DNA from: Styela clava
Taxonomy: Eukaryota > Chordata > Ascidiacea > Stolidobranchia > Styelidae
DNA: 64,000 nucleotides
Assembly: GCF_964204865.1 (NCBI RefSeq)
Contig: NC_135255.1
Coordinates: forward strand, 10,197,135-10,261,134
Reading direction: 5' to 3'
Positions 1 to 12,900 of this stretch are shown in pieces. Position 1 is the stretch's first letter. The number at the start of each line of letters is the position of its first letter. The notes under the pieces were generated by a model. It did not search any database. It was not told where the DNA came from and saw only the letters and a program-made list of their open reading frames with translations. The position numbers were made by a program, and so were the translations under genes.

Positions 1-969
1 GCTTCGTCATATAAAATGAATTAGTCTTACATCAACCAGACCGTGTATAGGATACAAAAATTTGACGACGCTGATGTCATCGGTTATATGATTCTTTGTA
101 TAATCGTTGAACGTAAATTTAGTTGGCTGAAATTCATAAAATAATCACACCGCGTCTTTTCCCACCAGACGTAGTTAATTATTTATGTTTTGAGCCATCG
201 GTGTCTCAACTTTTTATGTACACGTTCCTAAATTTCCTGTTATTAACTTGTGAGTTATCACATAATAACATGATTGAATCTACTTTCGAATCTAGTTTTC
301 TGCTTTTAAAAGGGATTTCACATCTTGCATTATTCATGAATCAGAAAATTGGTTTTGCTATGCAGCGAGTAATCATAGAAATGGTGCTGAAAAATCTGGA
401 CGAGACGTTAATACACTTGAATTAAAGTCTTTCTTTAATACTGTCTAACTTATAATTAGTATTATGGAATATTGGGGACAAAGTTATTTTCAATTTTTTT
501 CTAACTTTTCTGTCAGAATTTTTGCGGCCTGCCCAATGTTCTCGCCGTTAAGTACGGTGATTCTTTACCCACACTATCTTTCCATGCAATTTTTTTTTGA
601 GCCCATCAATATTCTTTAATTGGTAAGCAAATATAACATGATTTCGATTTGTGAAATCCAAGTCAAAAGATCCAACCACGCCTTTCGATATCGATCTTTC
701 GTCAGGAATGTAAAATCATATAATTAATTTGCTCTCAATGACCTAATATTTGCAGCTAAGATGCTCTAGAAGTATACGCACCAAGATGTCCCACAACCTG
801 AATCCTAACCGGTACACACATACTATGTTCAGGTCGTGCGCCACCTTGGTGCGCATACTTCTGGAGGTCCGCAGCTACTATGCGTTTGATGGTTAATTTA
901 ATCCAAGTATAATCCAACCGAGTTCGTGATAAAATAATAACGTTAAAATGATTCCATTTTCTGTTTTAG
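1..969. other. Upstream non-coding DNA, probably first intron of the DPP4-like gene
   Basis: No convincing coding exon is visible. The following exon opens mid-protein, directly after a splice acceptor, so its short cytoplasmic first exon most likely lies to the left of the window and this stretch is probably intron. It holds one foldback element at 759-870. Confidence 0.5.
759..870. mobile_element. Palindromic foldback MITE, copy 1
   Basis: About 112 bp folding back on itself: the left arm reads GAAGTATACGCACCAAGATG and the right arm is its near reverse complement. The 7-bp word GCAGCTA occurs on both sides (752-758 and 871-877), consistent with a target-site duplication. Related copies lie at about 22676-22790, 26306-26405 and 54043-54250. 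There is no coding capacity, so it is a non-autonomous DNA element; the superfamily is not assigned. Confidence 0.75.
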
Positions 970-3900
970 GAACTTGCAGTCATTCCCCAAGAAAGAAATT
1001 GGAAAGGAATATTTTTATCCGTCGTTGTTATCACAATCGTCTGTGTCATAGTCGGAATATCAGCATGGCTTTTGCAGCCTCGTGAGTACTTTTTAACTTT
1101 ACAACTATAACTTCAACCGACACCGTAGATAGGTAACACTGGAACAAGAACTTTCTAGTCTTTGAGTTACATAGTAGAGCTTGACCATCGTCAGCTTTTA
1201 ATAAAACCTATTTTAATCCTTTGTCCAACTTTCAACTAAGTTTTGACCACGAGTTAAAATTACCCTAGCACTTGAATAATTTTGATATTCTTTAAAATGT
1301 GACTATCTTTTCACCAAACAGAAAAGCGTGATCAAACTTTGCTTATTTTGAAGTCAAGTCCGATCTCACCCCAACTGAAAAATCAAGATATAAATCTGGG
1401 ACGATACAAGCATTCATTTAGTGAATCATTTGTACTCGTTTATATTGTTGCGAACTTTATATTTTACGCTGGATCATATCGAGTAATATATTCTCAACTG
1501 ATGTAAAATCGATAAATTATATCGAACTTGCAATTCTCAAATTTCTCCAAGGGTCACGCTACAGATTATCCAATGATTAAATATGGAATTATCGCATTCT
1601 TGAAATAGAAAAGTCATTCTCTATATATCAAAATATCTACTCGTTCTGTCAAAAATGACAGATTTAGAACACATAACAATATTTTAATTTATTACCACTG
1701 ATCAGCATGTTGAGACATGGTTGAACTTGTTTACAATTTTTCTCAACTGTAGTAAAACTGATACAGAATTTTATAAGCTCTGTTATCATAGGTGCACTAT
1801 ATATTTTGGCTAAAAGTAGGGTGGCTCTTATTAATTTAATTAATTTAAACTGTCACTCTATTTTTGCACCACCCTTTATATAAAAGATAAAGAACTAATA
1901 TTCCGACCGAGTCCCAAATACCGATACCAGAGTGTCCTGAGTTATATTCACATAAATCGGAATTTTTCTATCACAGTGATATGGGCACCTTCCCATTTAT
2001 ATTCTTCAAAAAGTTGGCTTGCCTTTTCGTCTGGCTATGAACATTCACAATTCGGTTTTAGCGCATGTTAGTCTACTATTTGCTATATAATTATGGCGTG
2101 TATCTTCTTCTTCTCGTGCGGGATTATTAGGAAAACCTTAAAATCTGATCCAATGAAAATTCGATCATAACTTAAACTATCCATCAAAATAGGACATGAA
2201 AAGAAGAACTGCTCGAATCTGATTCTGTTTCTTGCATTGCATAAATATTTTTACGGATAGTGTAAATGATTTTGTGTTGCAGAATAATTTAATATGAGTT
2301 TTATTGTTATTTTTCCAGCTGAATCCGTTTCTGATTACAATTATGTATATGACTTCGACGCAATGTTTGATATGGAATGGAAGCCATACACAACTACAGG
2401 AGAATGGATAGGAGGTGAATCACATAATACGCCAAATTTTGTTTAGTATATAATGCAGTGACAGCACGGGAGTAACGTAGAGTGTGTGGGCTGTATAGGT
2501 ATTATCAATATGAACTTTTAGGTTAATTTCTAGACAACTACAACTGTGACATTTTTTGAAGTTGCCTGTTTCAAATTTGGGCTTGAAATGTTCAAGTAAC
2601 CCCACTGAATCATACAGTAATGACTAACAAGTACAAAAAAGTTCAATTTCAATTAAAAACTTTGATTTTCAAACCTGACTATTGTTTCATTTTTCCACCA
2701 CTCATTTTGCTGAGCCATTAAAACGATCATTATTTGTTGAAAAAGACCAACGATGGAGTTTTTGGCAATAGTTTCCAAAATTGAAGTTTAAATCAGAATT
2801 CAAAATAATTGTTCAAAACGTCTCTAGACATCTTGATTTAAAATCTGATTACCGAGACAAAGATTCATATTAAAATTATTTCCAGACTCTAAACTAAATA
2901 TCTAAGGGCAAAGAAAGATCGGCTTTGTAAAATACAATGCATTCATCCATCATGGTTAATCTGACGCGGTGACACAACAACTCTTTTCCAACTGGCGATT
3001 AGTTCAAACTGCCTGTATTATGTGTGAAAATCCCATCGCCAATTAGCTCCCAGTACCCTTGAGTGGTTCCAAATAACTTCCGTCAGAGTTCAGTATGAGT
3101 TTGCTTAATCAGCATATTTCTTGTATGTTGACCATGATCATGCTTGGCCTCATCTAAATTTTAGTTACACTCGGCATAAACCTCTCCATACCTATTATTA
3201 CATATATCCCTGTTTCTATATTTGGCAGAAATAGGCCAAATCACATGAGCTGAATCCAGAAATGAGTTTACTGGCCTATACAGTTTGCAATTGTGAAGGA
3301 ATTACATTGTTTTTGATTTCCGGTCAGTGTAATATGGAGCGTGACCTTTCCTTCAACATGTATATCTAACTTTTCCTTATATTTCGTACTGAAAGCGAAC
3401 TAATTGAGAACCAACGTGTTGAAATTTATGCCATAGTAATAGTGCATTGGAAGTGAAAAATTAAACATAAAATATATATACAAAGACAATGATATTAAAT
3501 ATGTGTTGTGAACACAAAGCGAAGTCATCACACCCGGAGAAAACTGCAATTTTAATCTAGTAAATCACGCGTATCCCAAACTCATATTTTCCTGTGGAAC
3601 AAGGCTATGTAGATACATATAATATAACTACTCCTGGGTATTTATGATAGATTGACAAGAAGTTAATCAGTCTGTTCGACACATTTGTCAAATTAACAAA
3701 CATATCGTTTTTCTGTTACAGATTCATTTGTATACCGAGACAGATATTCGAATATTCTCAAAACCAAAGGAAGAGAAGTTGAAATACTAATCACAAATGA
3801 AACTATGGTCAGTGAATGTTTGACTGCTGTTGTTCCAACTTAGACAACTGAACGTTCACGATATAGGATCGAGATTCATAGAACTTCACAGTTCACATAC

Positions 3901-6900
3901 TATCATCCGTAATCGCCCATAAATTTTCCTTTTGGCCAAGCTTTTTTGAGATAAATTAAAATAAATTCGTAATACACCAGATTGCTGTTTTTGTTTTGTT
4001 TTTGTAAATACCCACACACGTTTGATTTTTTTAAAACCAAACAATATTTTCGAAAACGGGAAAATTAAGAGAAAAGTAGTAATTAATTTGTCATGTTCAG
4101 CGATTTTGTGAGGCATGAGCCTCATTAACGAGTTCAAAATTTTAGTTGTTTTGTTTTGGACTCTCAAAATTACATCATCAGATGATTAAATTTATAAACA
4201 TAAGCTGTGATGTATAAATATTTAAAATTTTGCTTTCGCGACAATGTGAGTCATCTTTTTGAAAGCGTTAAATATTCACAGACTAAAATTGCGCCTTCTG
4301 CAGTTCAACAGCTTTTATTTATATTTTCAGCAATCGCTTGGAATTTACAAAGCCAGCATATCGCCTGATTTCAAGTATGCTCTCCTATCTTCAGATATTC
4401 AGAAGGTATTTTGATGTTGAATAATGTTTATGTGTAAATAGATTTATAGATATCATGAAAAACTCCCTAATCGTCTGATTTGATAGATTGGACTGAATTT
4501 TGAAATAAAATTTATTTTACTTTTTGAACATATGACATAAAAATATACATATATTTTACAAACTTTTGATTCAATATTACATCCCAATTATTACTTCCGC
4601 TGTGGCGTCATTCATCGTCGGTGAACTTGAATAACAATTAAAAATTTTTGATCGGCCCATAATGGAGATGGCAGCGAGTGCTTTCCCGAAACCTTTAATT
4701 AAAAAATTTGAATTTACTCGACAATATTTCCTTTTCAAACATAAAAGGGGCGGAAACCGACGTACCAGTCAGAGAGCTGTAATGGACGACAAATTTGTAT
4801 TTACGATACTATGTCACAATAAGCTATTTATCAAAAAACCTGAATTCTGATTAAAATTTTACTCAATGATCGTTATAAGCGCACTGGTGTTATGAGTTAC
4901 AACTCGATTTTTTATACCACCAACCATTTTCTTTGATGGAAGTAATATTGATCAAACACGCTAGCGTCAATTTCTTCATATTTCCCCAACATACGCATAT
5001 GTTAGTGCATGCTGAATACCTTGAATGTTCCGATTGATAAAGTGGTTAAGATTTGCAGCAGAACGTTCATATTATCAAATCAAATCGAGTATTAGGTTTT
5101 CGTTTTTTTCATCACAAATGATCGTAAAGATATCATCATGTTTCAAATTTCCCAGTGAATGATAAAGTGAAAGTACGTTCTCCTTCGGTAAATTCCTCCT
5201 TCTCGTGCGTTTTATATGAGTGTTAGATAAACAATATCATTTTATTACATGTAGGTTTACAGATACTCGACGACGGCAAAGTATTTCATCTACACAATAG
5301 ACACAAAGTAAGTACTTTTAAGCAGACCTAAAGAACGCTCTGTCCGTCGTATTTTTAAAATTAAAATCAGCGGTGATAATCGGAAAAAATAAGAAGAGTA
5401 TTTACGAATAATCCTTAACTGTGCCATAAGTGGCTACAGTCTTTTGTACCAAGGTCTCTAGCTCAACAAAATTCTTTGTCAGATTATGAGTCCAAATTCA
5501 CGAATTGTCACTTAAGTGAGAAGTGTCGTCTCAAGTGCTTTTTAAGTTGACCCATCTATCATAAATAGAATTTTATTTTTGTTAAATCCTTGATTTTTGT
5601 ACTAGAACAAAATCGTTTTCCATCGTATAATATTAAGCAAAAAAATATTAGCCGAGGCTAATCCTTGGATCGAAGTGAATCTTTGGCAAAAAAGTGATGT
5701 TACAGTTATATCATATTGCTAACCAAAAATGGGAAATTAGAGTAATATAGAACTAGAATGATCAATTTCTCCGACATGATTTAGGCGTTTTATAAATTAG
5801 ATTCGCGATTGATATACACCATTTATCATTCAATCTGTCGAATCAGAATTAGGTAAATTTATCTCTTAGCAAGTGCTATTATGATTACACTAAAGTACCT
5901 AGAGAATGAGTCGCAAACCGAGGTGCAATATTATGAGCCATCTTCGCATCCGGACTAAAGTTCTGCACAGTTCATCAATGCCCCCCCGAATCACGTGGAT
6001 GATTTCTGTCGATTCGCATTTCTGTTTCTATAAGTTTATTTAGTTCAAATTCACGATTTTTTCTCTTCAGATCTCACGTTAGTCTCCACGATAAAAGCTT
6101 ACAATATGCTGGTTGGGGGATGGTTGGAAGTCAACTAGCTTACGTGATAAACTCCGATGTTTATTATAAAAGCAGCGCAGAAGATAATCCGCATCAAATT
6201 ACTACAACTGGAAAAAAATCGAAACAAAAAGTTATTAACGGGATAGCGGATTGGATTTATGAAGGTAAATTGAATGTATTTTTTAGTTCATTAATTTTTG
6301 GCCTTGAGAAATAACTACCTTGGTCGCAAAACAACTCTAAACGATGCCAAGTATAGCTAGATTACAAGATGAGAAATGAACATTCCATCTGCTAGAATAT
6401 CATGAATAAACAATTAAATTAGAATACTAGTATATGCAAATTCCTGATATTCTTTATGTATATTTCTGTTAGTACTTTTAGGAACGAAATTTTCTAATTA
6501 GATATTAAGAAGGTCTAGAACGATCGATTTCATTATATTCCTATTCATATTGGCAAAGAAATTCTGACAGAAGATTCTCATCTTAACTGAACCGTTCTAC
6601 AATTTTGATAGACTATATTTTTATTCCTATATTCACAGAGGAAGTTCTATCGGGATCAAAGGCTCATTGGTTTTCAAAGGATGGATCGTATCTTGCATAC
6701 GCGTCGTTTGATGATACTTTAGTGCCTCAAGTGGACATCATTATTTATAACACCCCGTATCCGACGGTATGTGTAATTTGGTCTACAAGTCAAATAGATG
6801 AAACCGGTAGTTATGCAACAAAACGAGTTTATATTTTTACAGATTGAAAAGATCAATTACCCCAAAACCGGCTACAAAAATCCGATTGTCAAGTTATTTA

Positions 6901-9900
6901 TTCACAATTTAAGAACGAATAAAAACGTTGAAGTACCAATTCCAGAGTCAGTTAAAGAATTGTAAGTTATCATTGTTGAAAAAGCAAAACTTCATTAATT
7001 TCTTTTTTCGTTCAATTTCACACTTCACCTATTTTTTAACTCCTTTTTCCTCCATCTTTAAGAATAAAAAGTAATTATTCAATGATTAATGAATCCTTGG
7101 CTATAGTGTTATGTGCTAGTCACACTCCGCGCGCGCTTTTGTACAGTTGAAAGAGTTTATAATGTGTGTATAAAAAAGAGTTATAGTAACAATAAAAAGC
7201 TATAAAATATTAGTAATACTACAGCAAATACAAAGCAAAATTTCTTCTCAGACATGACACAATTCTTTTATTGGAGAAATTTCTCTACGGTTGGGAAACG
7301 GACCTATAATTTGGTATTATCTTTTATCCGTATACATTCTTCATGAAAATTATTTTTTACAGGAAAATCACTATAAAACTATTTATTCTTTTATTTTAGA
7401 CAACCGCTGTTCAATAGTCTCGTTTGGGCGTCCGATGAATCTGTTCTTATAACATGGATGAATCGATATCAAAATATTTCAGTAACTTCATATTGTTCGC
7501 TTTCATCTTCTTCCAATCCAAAAAATATGACGATTTCGTGTAGGGATATTTACGAACAACATTCAGAAGGATGGTTGGAAACACTAACCAATTCACAAAA
7601 TGTAAGATTTCAATTAAATAGCACAGTTTGATTAGTCAAGCACAATGTACCAGGGGGTGATACTTTGAATGTGTTCCGTTGAGACAGAATTATTTCGGTA
7701 TTTATAAATGCATATAGACAACTTCTTACACGTTCGTGGCTGGACCATAGTATGGTTTGGGGGAAGTGAGGGGACAACCGCAGGCGATGAACGTAAAAGC
7801 TGAAATTGAGGTATCAACAAATCATATATTTTGTATGTTAAATGAGCTATAATCAAGCAATTTCAATAATTGATGTTACATTTTAAGAATAGTCAAATTT
7901 ATATGTTAAAGAGGGCATTTAGCAAGACAGAAAATGCAGAGCACCAGAGCTTCGCCAACCTGACTATGACCTTCACTTCCCTCTTCATCTTCCCATATCT
8001 TTAGGTATTGTATCAAATATCATAAAGTCATGAATTTGTATCCCAGAAGAGTCAAACGCACGGCATACACAGTTGTTAAGTAATAAAAAACTTTATATGT
8101 ACTTTCCTAATTCAATTTTTTTGTCCTATTTAGGGTCGTTCTGCTCCCACACAAGGTTCTGGTAAAACGTATTTTCAGAGAGAAGAAAAATCCATTGGTG
8201 GTTCAGGAAAATTTACTCATTTGATGATGGTGGATTATTCTAAAGTAAGTGTCTCCATTTGATTCTTGGATATTATGTATTCAGCACATCTAAATAATTT
8301 TTATCGAATTATTCGTCCCTATTGCTCGTTATTCAACAAAAGTATTACCATTAACCAATTCGCGTTGCATATTTCTGCTAAGAATCTACGAGAAACAACT
8401 GACGATTCGAAGGAGATGATAAAAACGAAGTACAACTCGGGCAGTAATGTGCTCTAACACGTTATTGATATTGTATCATTTTGAACATAGTAAAAAAGAA
8501 AACGACATTTTTAATACCAAAATAGTTTATTCAAACTATGTTTGCATTTCCCCTTGTTCAGGATTCCGTGACGACGCGCTTTCTCACTTCTGGCAACTGG
8601 GAGGTCACAGATATATCAGGATATAACGAGCAACTAAATAAAGTGTAAGCATCATAATTTGTTAATTAATTTTTACGGTAAAAGTAATAAACTTCTGTCA
8701 GCTTTAACTCAGAGTTAAGAGTAGTTTTGCCGCAATATTTTTCGTACTCTATAAATTTATCGGATATTTAATTTTCAATACATGCAACCTTTCTAAAGGC
8801 TTCAGTCATGTGTATTTTGGGTAAAAAATTGATCTAATGGACAAAAACTTAGTCGAGGCAATAAATTATTGAGGTTATCCGTCTTACCCACTACTTCATT
8901 CCATACCTTTATTCAGGTTTTTCATTAGCACTGAAAAATCACCTATGGATAGGCATTTATATTCAGTTGATATAAACGAAGACCGACCAACTCCCTTCTG
9001 CCACACATGTGATAGCTCTTGTAAATACACATCAACACAAATGTCCTCTGATGCAACTGGTGCTATTATACAATGTCTTGGACCTGGTGTCCCATTCGCA
9101 ACATATTTTAATGTTACAAATCAAGGTAATCTCTATCCGTATAGTTTGTAGAACGATAGTGATATCTTTCAAACATGATTACCCCTATATAACACAATAA
9201 AATGGTTCAAAATAAGTATGGAATCGTTTGTCCGTAAATGTGCATTACAATTTCGTTTAATTTCAATCTCCTTTTATGAAATTATAGGTCTAAAACTTGT
9301 AAAGTTTGCATTTTTCATTTTGTAATAAACACATACTCGTTTTAAACTGGAATAATGAAATTATTAATTTTCTTTTGTTAGAAGCAAACATCATCGAGGG
9401 GAACAAAGAGTTGCGAGAAAAATATAAAAATACAATAAAGCCAGATATAATCGTTGAAACAATACCAATTTCAGGCGAAAGCGGCAATTACGGTATATTT
9501 AAATATTGTTTTATCGTAACTTGTAAAACGGCTCATTACTGGCGTCAATCACAAGCTCGGAGCTTGTCTGTCTACTCTACTTTTACTGACTCAATTTTCA
9601 TTTGGTCGCTTTTTAAATCATTGTCCTTCTAACTTCTATATATTGCTGTAACATAATACTGTATGAGTGATTCTGGTATAACAATGGCCATGACTATAGT
9701 CTTAGAACTTCCCCGTTTAGCTTATTGGGCCTGGTTAGACTAATGGAAATTTGTTCAGTCGCAACAGGTGACCTAAATCTTACTACAAGGGTGACCCCAG
9801 AAAACGGAAAGAATAGAATATATTCCAAATGACCTGCGTTCTCTTTTTTTGTGTCACCCTATATTTCATCTCTAAGTTTTCTAGTTATTTTAAAAGTCAG

Positions 9901-12900
9901 AACTCAGAAGTAACATTAGGCATTAACTTTAAATAGTCAAATAACTAAATTAGGACACATACAGAAAATAATTAAACTAGATTATACTTAGAGCCAAAGT
10001 AAAAGCGTTTCGTGTGGGTACAACTCATCCACTAAAACAGTATTTGTGAAGGAATGAACAAAATTTAAAACATCATGTTGTATTTTTAGAATTTCAAGCA
10101 AAACTTTTTCTGCCACCAAACGCTCAACTGAAGAAGCATATACCTCTACTTTTGGACATGTGAGTTTATTTTTCTCTTTTATAATCTGTTAACTAATTGT
10201 TAAGCTTAACAAAAAAACCTTCCCTTCGGCCTATGAAGATACTGGATATTTAGATATAGATGTACCTGATATTTTTGGCAACCGACTGTTTATAGCGAAA
10301 TATCATTATCATTATCATTCTAACACAAAGAAACATCAGAGATTGACTTGAAACTCGAAGATCATTATGGTCAAATTTTGAAATTGAAATCTTTTACCCG
10401 AATCTAAGCCTTGTAGATACCGAAGTAAATGTTGTCAGTATCGAACTAAACTTTAGTTTCATTACCAAGATAACGTTGGTTTTACCTTACGTTGAAGTCT
10501 CAACGCAACTATTTAGTTATCAATTTACTGTTGTTCATGAAATTAACTCAGACTCCACTTGTCAGAGAGCCAGTACTTAGCTATGGAATTAATTAAGGAG
10601 TTCAATGTTCTTGAATCTTGGTGCATTGATTTGAGATGCCTGCTGGGGAAGTGTTATAATAGATTTTTTTTCTCTTCATAATCAATGCCACAGATATGCG
10701 GGTCCCGGGAGTCAAACAGTCAACTCAAAATTTTCCTTAGACTGGAAAACCTTTTTGGCAACAAACAAAGACATCGCTGTGATGACTTTTGATGGAAGAG
10801 GTTCTGGTTTCAGAGGTTCGAATGTACTAAAAGAAGTAAATAGGAGGCTCGGAGTCTATGAAATAGAAGACCAAATAACAGCTATCAAGTAAGCAATACA
10901 TGATTTATTATACTATGAAATCATAGTAAATATTCCGTACGCTTTTTATCAAAATATTTCGTTTACCATGTAAGCGTGTTCAATGTAGAATATGCAAATT
11001 TAGAATAGTAAAACTGTATCTATTCGTCTTGAACTCATTTTAAACGAATTGAACTGGAGAGAATGCTTTTGTTGACTGTGAACTTTCCATAATTATAATC
11101 ATAATAATCAATATATTAGGCTTATTACATTATTTTTTAATATAAAATATTGCCGTCACTATACGTTTTAACGCAAAAAGTCATACTTTTCTTCAAATTT
11201 AGAAAAGTTTTGGAAAAGCATCACTATTTGAACAGAGATAAAGTTGCGGTGTGGGGTTGGTCCTACGGGGGTTATGCCTCTGCTATGTTGGCGACTCATC
11301 CTATGTCTCTTTCTGAAAATTTGACGAAATGCGCTATTTCGGTTGCACCTGTAACAGATTGGCATTTATACGACACGATATATACTGAAAGGTTTATGGG
11401 ATCACGAGATCACAATTTTAAGAGATATATGGTAAGTATACTATTATCAATATATATAACATGCTGAATAATTTACAAAATCTTTTTTGTGTGGTTGTAT
11501 AATTGATGCTATAGTTTGAGTTTTCGTCATTTTTATTATAAACCATTTTTCCTATTGAAAATGCTCCACTAATTTGGCTGGTGTCTAGTAATGGCAGTAA
11601 AGTTATTTCTCTAGTCAACACTAGTTAAAACAAATTCTAGAATGTGGTGCAACCAGGGGGTGGTGATTTTCATAACAGGCGGATTACCTGGGGAGGTTTT
11701 TTTCGCTCTTCACTTATGCGAATAGGTGACTTCCAGTTGAATAACTATTCTCAAATATGGCCTGGGTCGGTAAATGAGAGATGGGCTATGAGGCACATGA
11801 TTGAGCCATTTTTCGTTTTTCTGTAAATTATGAATATTCTTCCTTATTCTGCCTTTCATCATTTACAAAATATAACATTCTCATGCACAGTGTTAACTCT
11901 AAGCAAATTATGAGTGCGAAAGTGCTTCGCAGTCCAAAAAAAAAGTGCGAAAGTGCTTTTGCCGATTTTAACAAGTTAGGTGCCCTAGCCTTTCATATAA
12001 CCCATTTAAAACGACATAGATACTCGAAAAAGCGCTCTTCCGGTTAATATTATGAATTAAAGAGAAGCCTTTTCGTTAACCGAGTTCCCTTTAAGCGAAT
12101 TCATGTTTAATTAAAACAAGCGAATTCATCGGCAACGAAATGACATCTGCTAACACCTGCCGTGGACAAAACTTTCATGCAATGTATCACGGTGTCAGTT
12201 GCTTACTCGCGTAAACAGCAAAGACTTTCACATTTGTTACTCCTTCCATCTAACAGACACGAGGCAGGCTGGAAACCATATTAGTTACAGGGTGGATCGT
12301 TTGTACAAATCCCGTGCAAAATAGCCCCCCCCTCCCCCCAAATATAAATAGCAATCAACTAATTAGGGTTAGGTGCGGTGGAAATTCAACTTTTCGATTC
12401 ATTCCTAAACCTAATCTGATAATTATTAATTTGTGATTTTGAACCACTTTGAAAGTCGCCACCCGCTGTTTTAAAAGATAGGTTAACCTACGTTCCCTCC
12501 GAAATATTACGCAGGATACTCCCCTGTTTTAGGAGATAGGTTGACCTACTTTCCTTTCAAACTTTTTTCTCCGAAATATTACACAAGATCACTTTGAAAA
12601 TCCTCCACTTTCATGAGCTAGGTGACCTAATTTCTCATTTACTTTTATATTATACTATTTCAGAGCTTACCCAAAGACAAGTAATTTTTAAATGTCGACA
12701 TGCCTTGGTTTGCGTGCGAGTTAGTTTAAATCAGGCAGAAAACATCATATATTGGCAAAATGTTTAGTAATGTCATGTACTTTCAGCATTCATAAATAGC
12801 ACTCTTTGTAATGCTGCTGACCTAGTATCAAATATTCGCATCAAAAGCCACTTGCGAGGTTTCCATATATTTTAATTACACTAATAGGAACGATGATATC

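Noticed and set aside
123-425. Plus-strand open frame of 100 codons upstream of the DPP4 exon
   Set aside because: It has no ATG at its start and no signal peptide, domain or splice connection to the next exon; composition is ordinary AT-rich intron.
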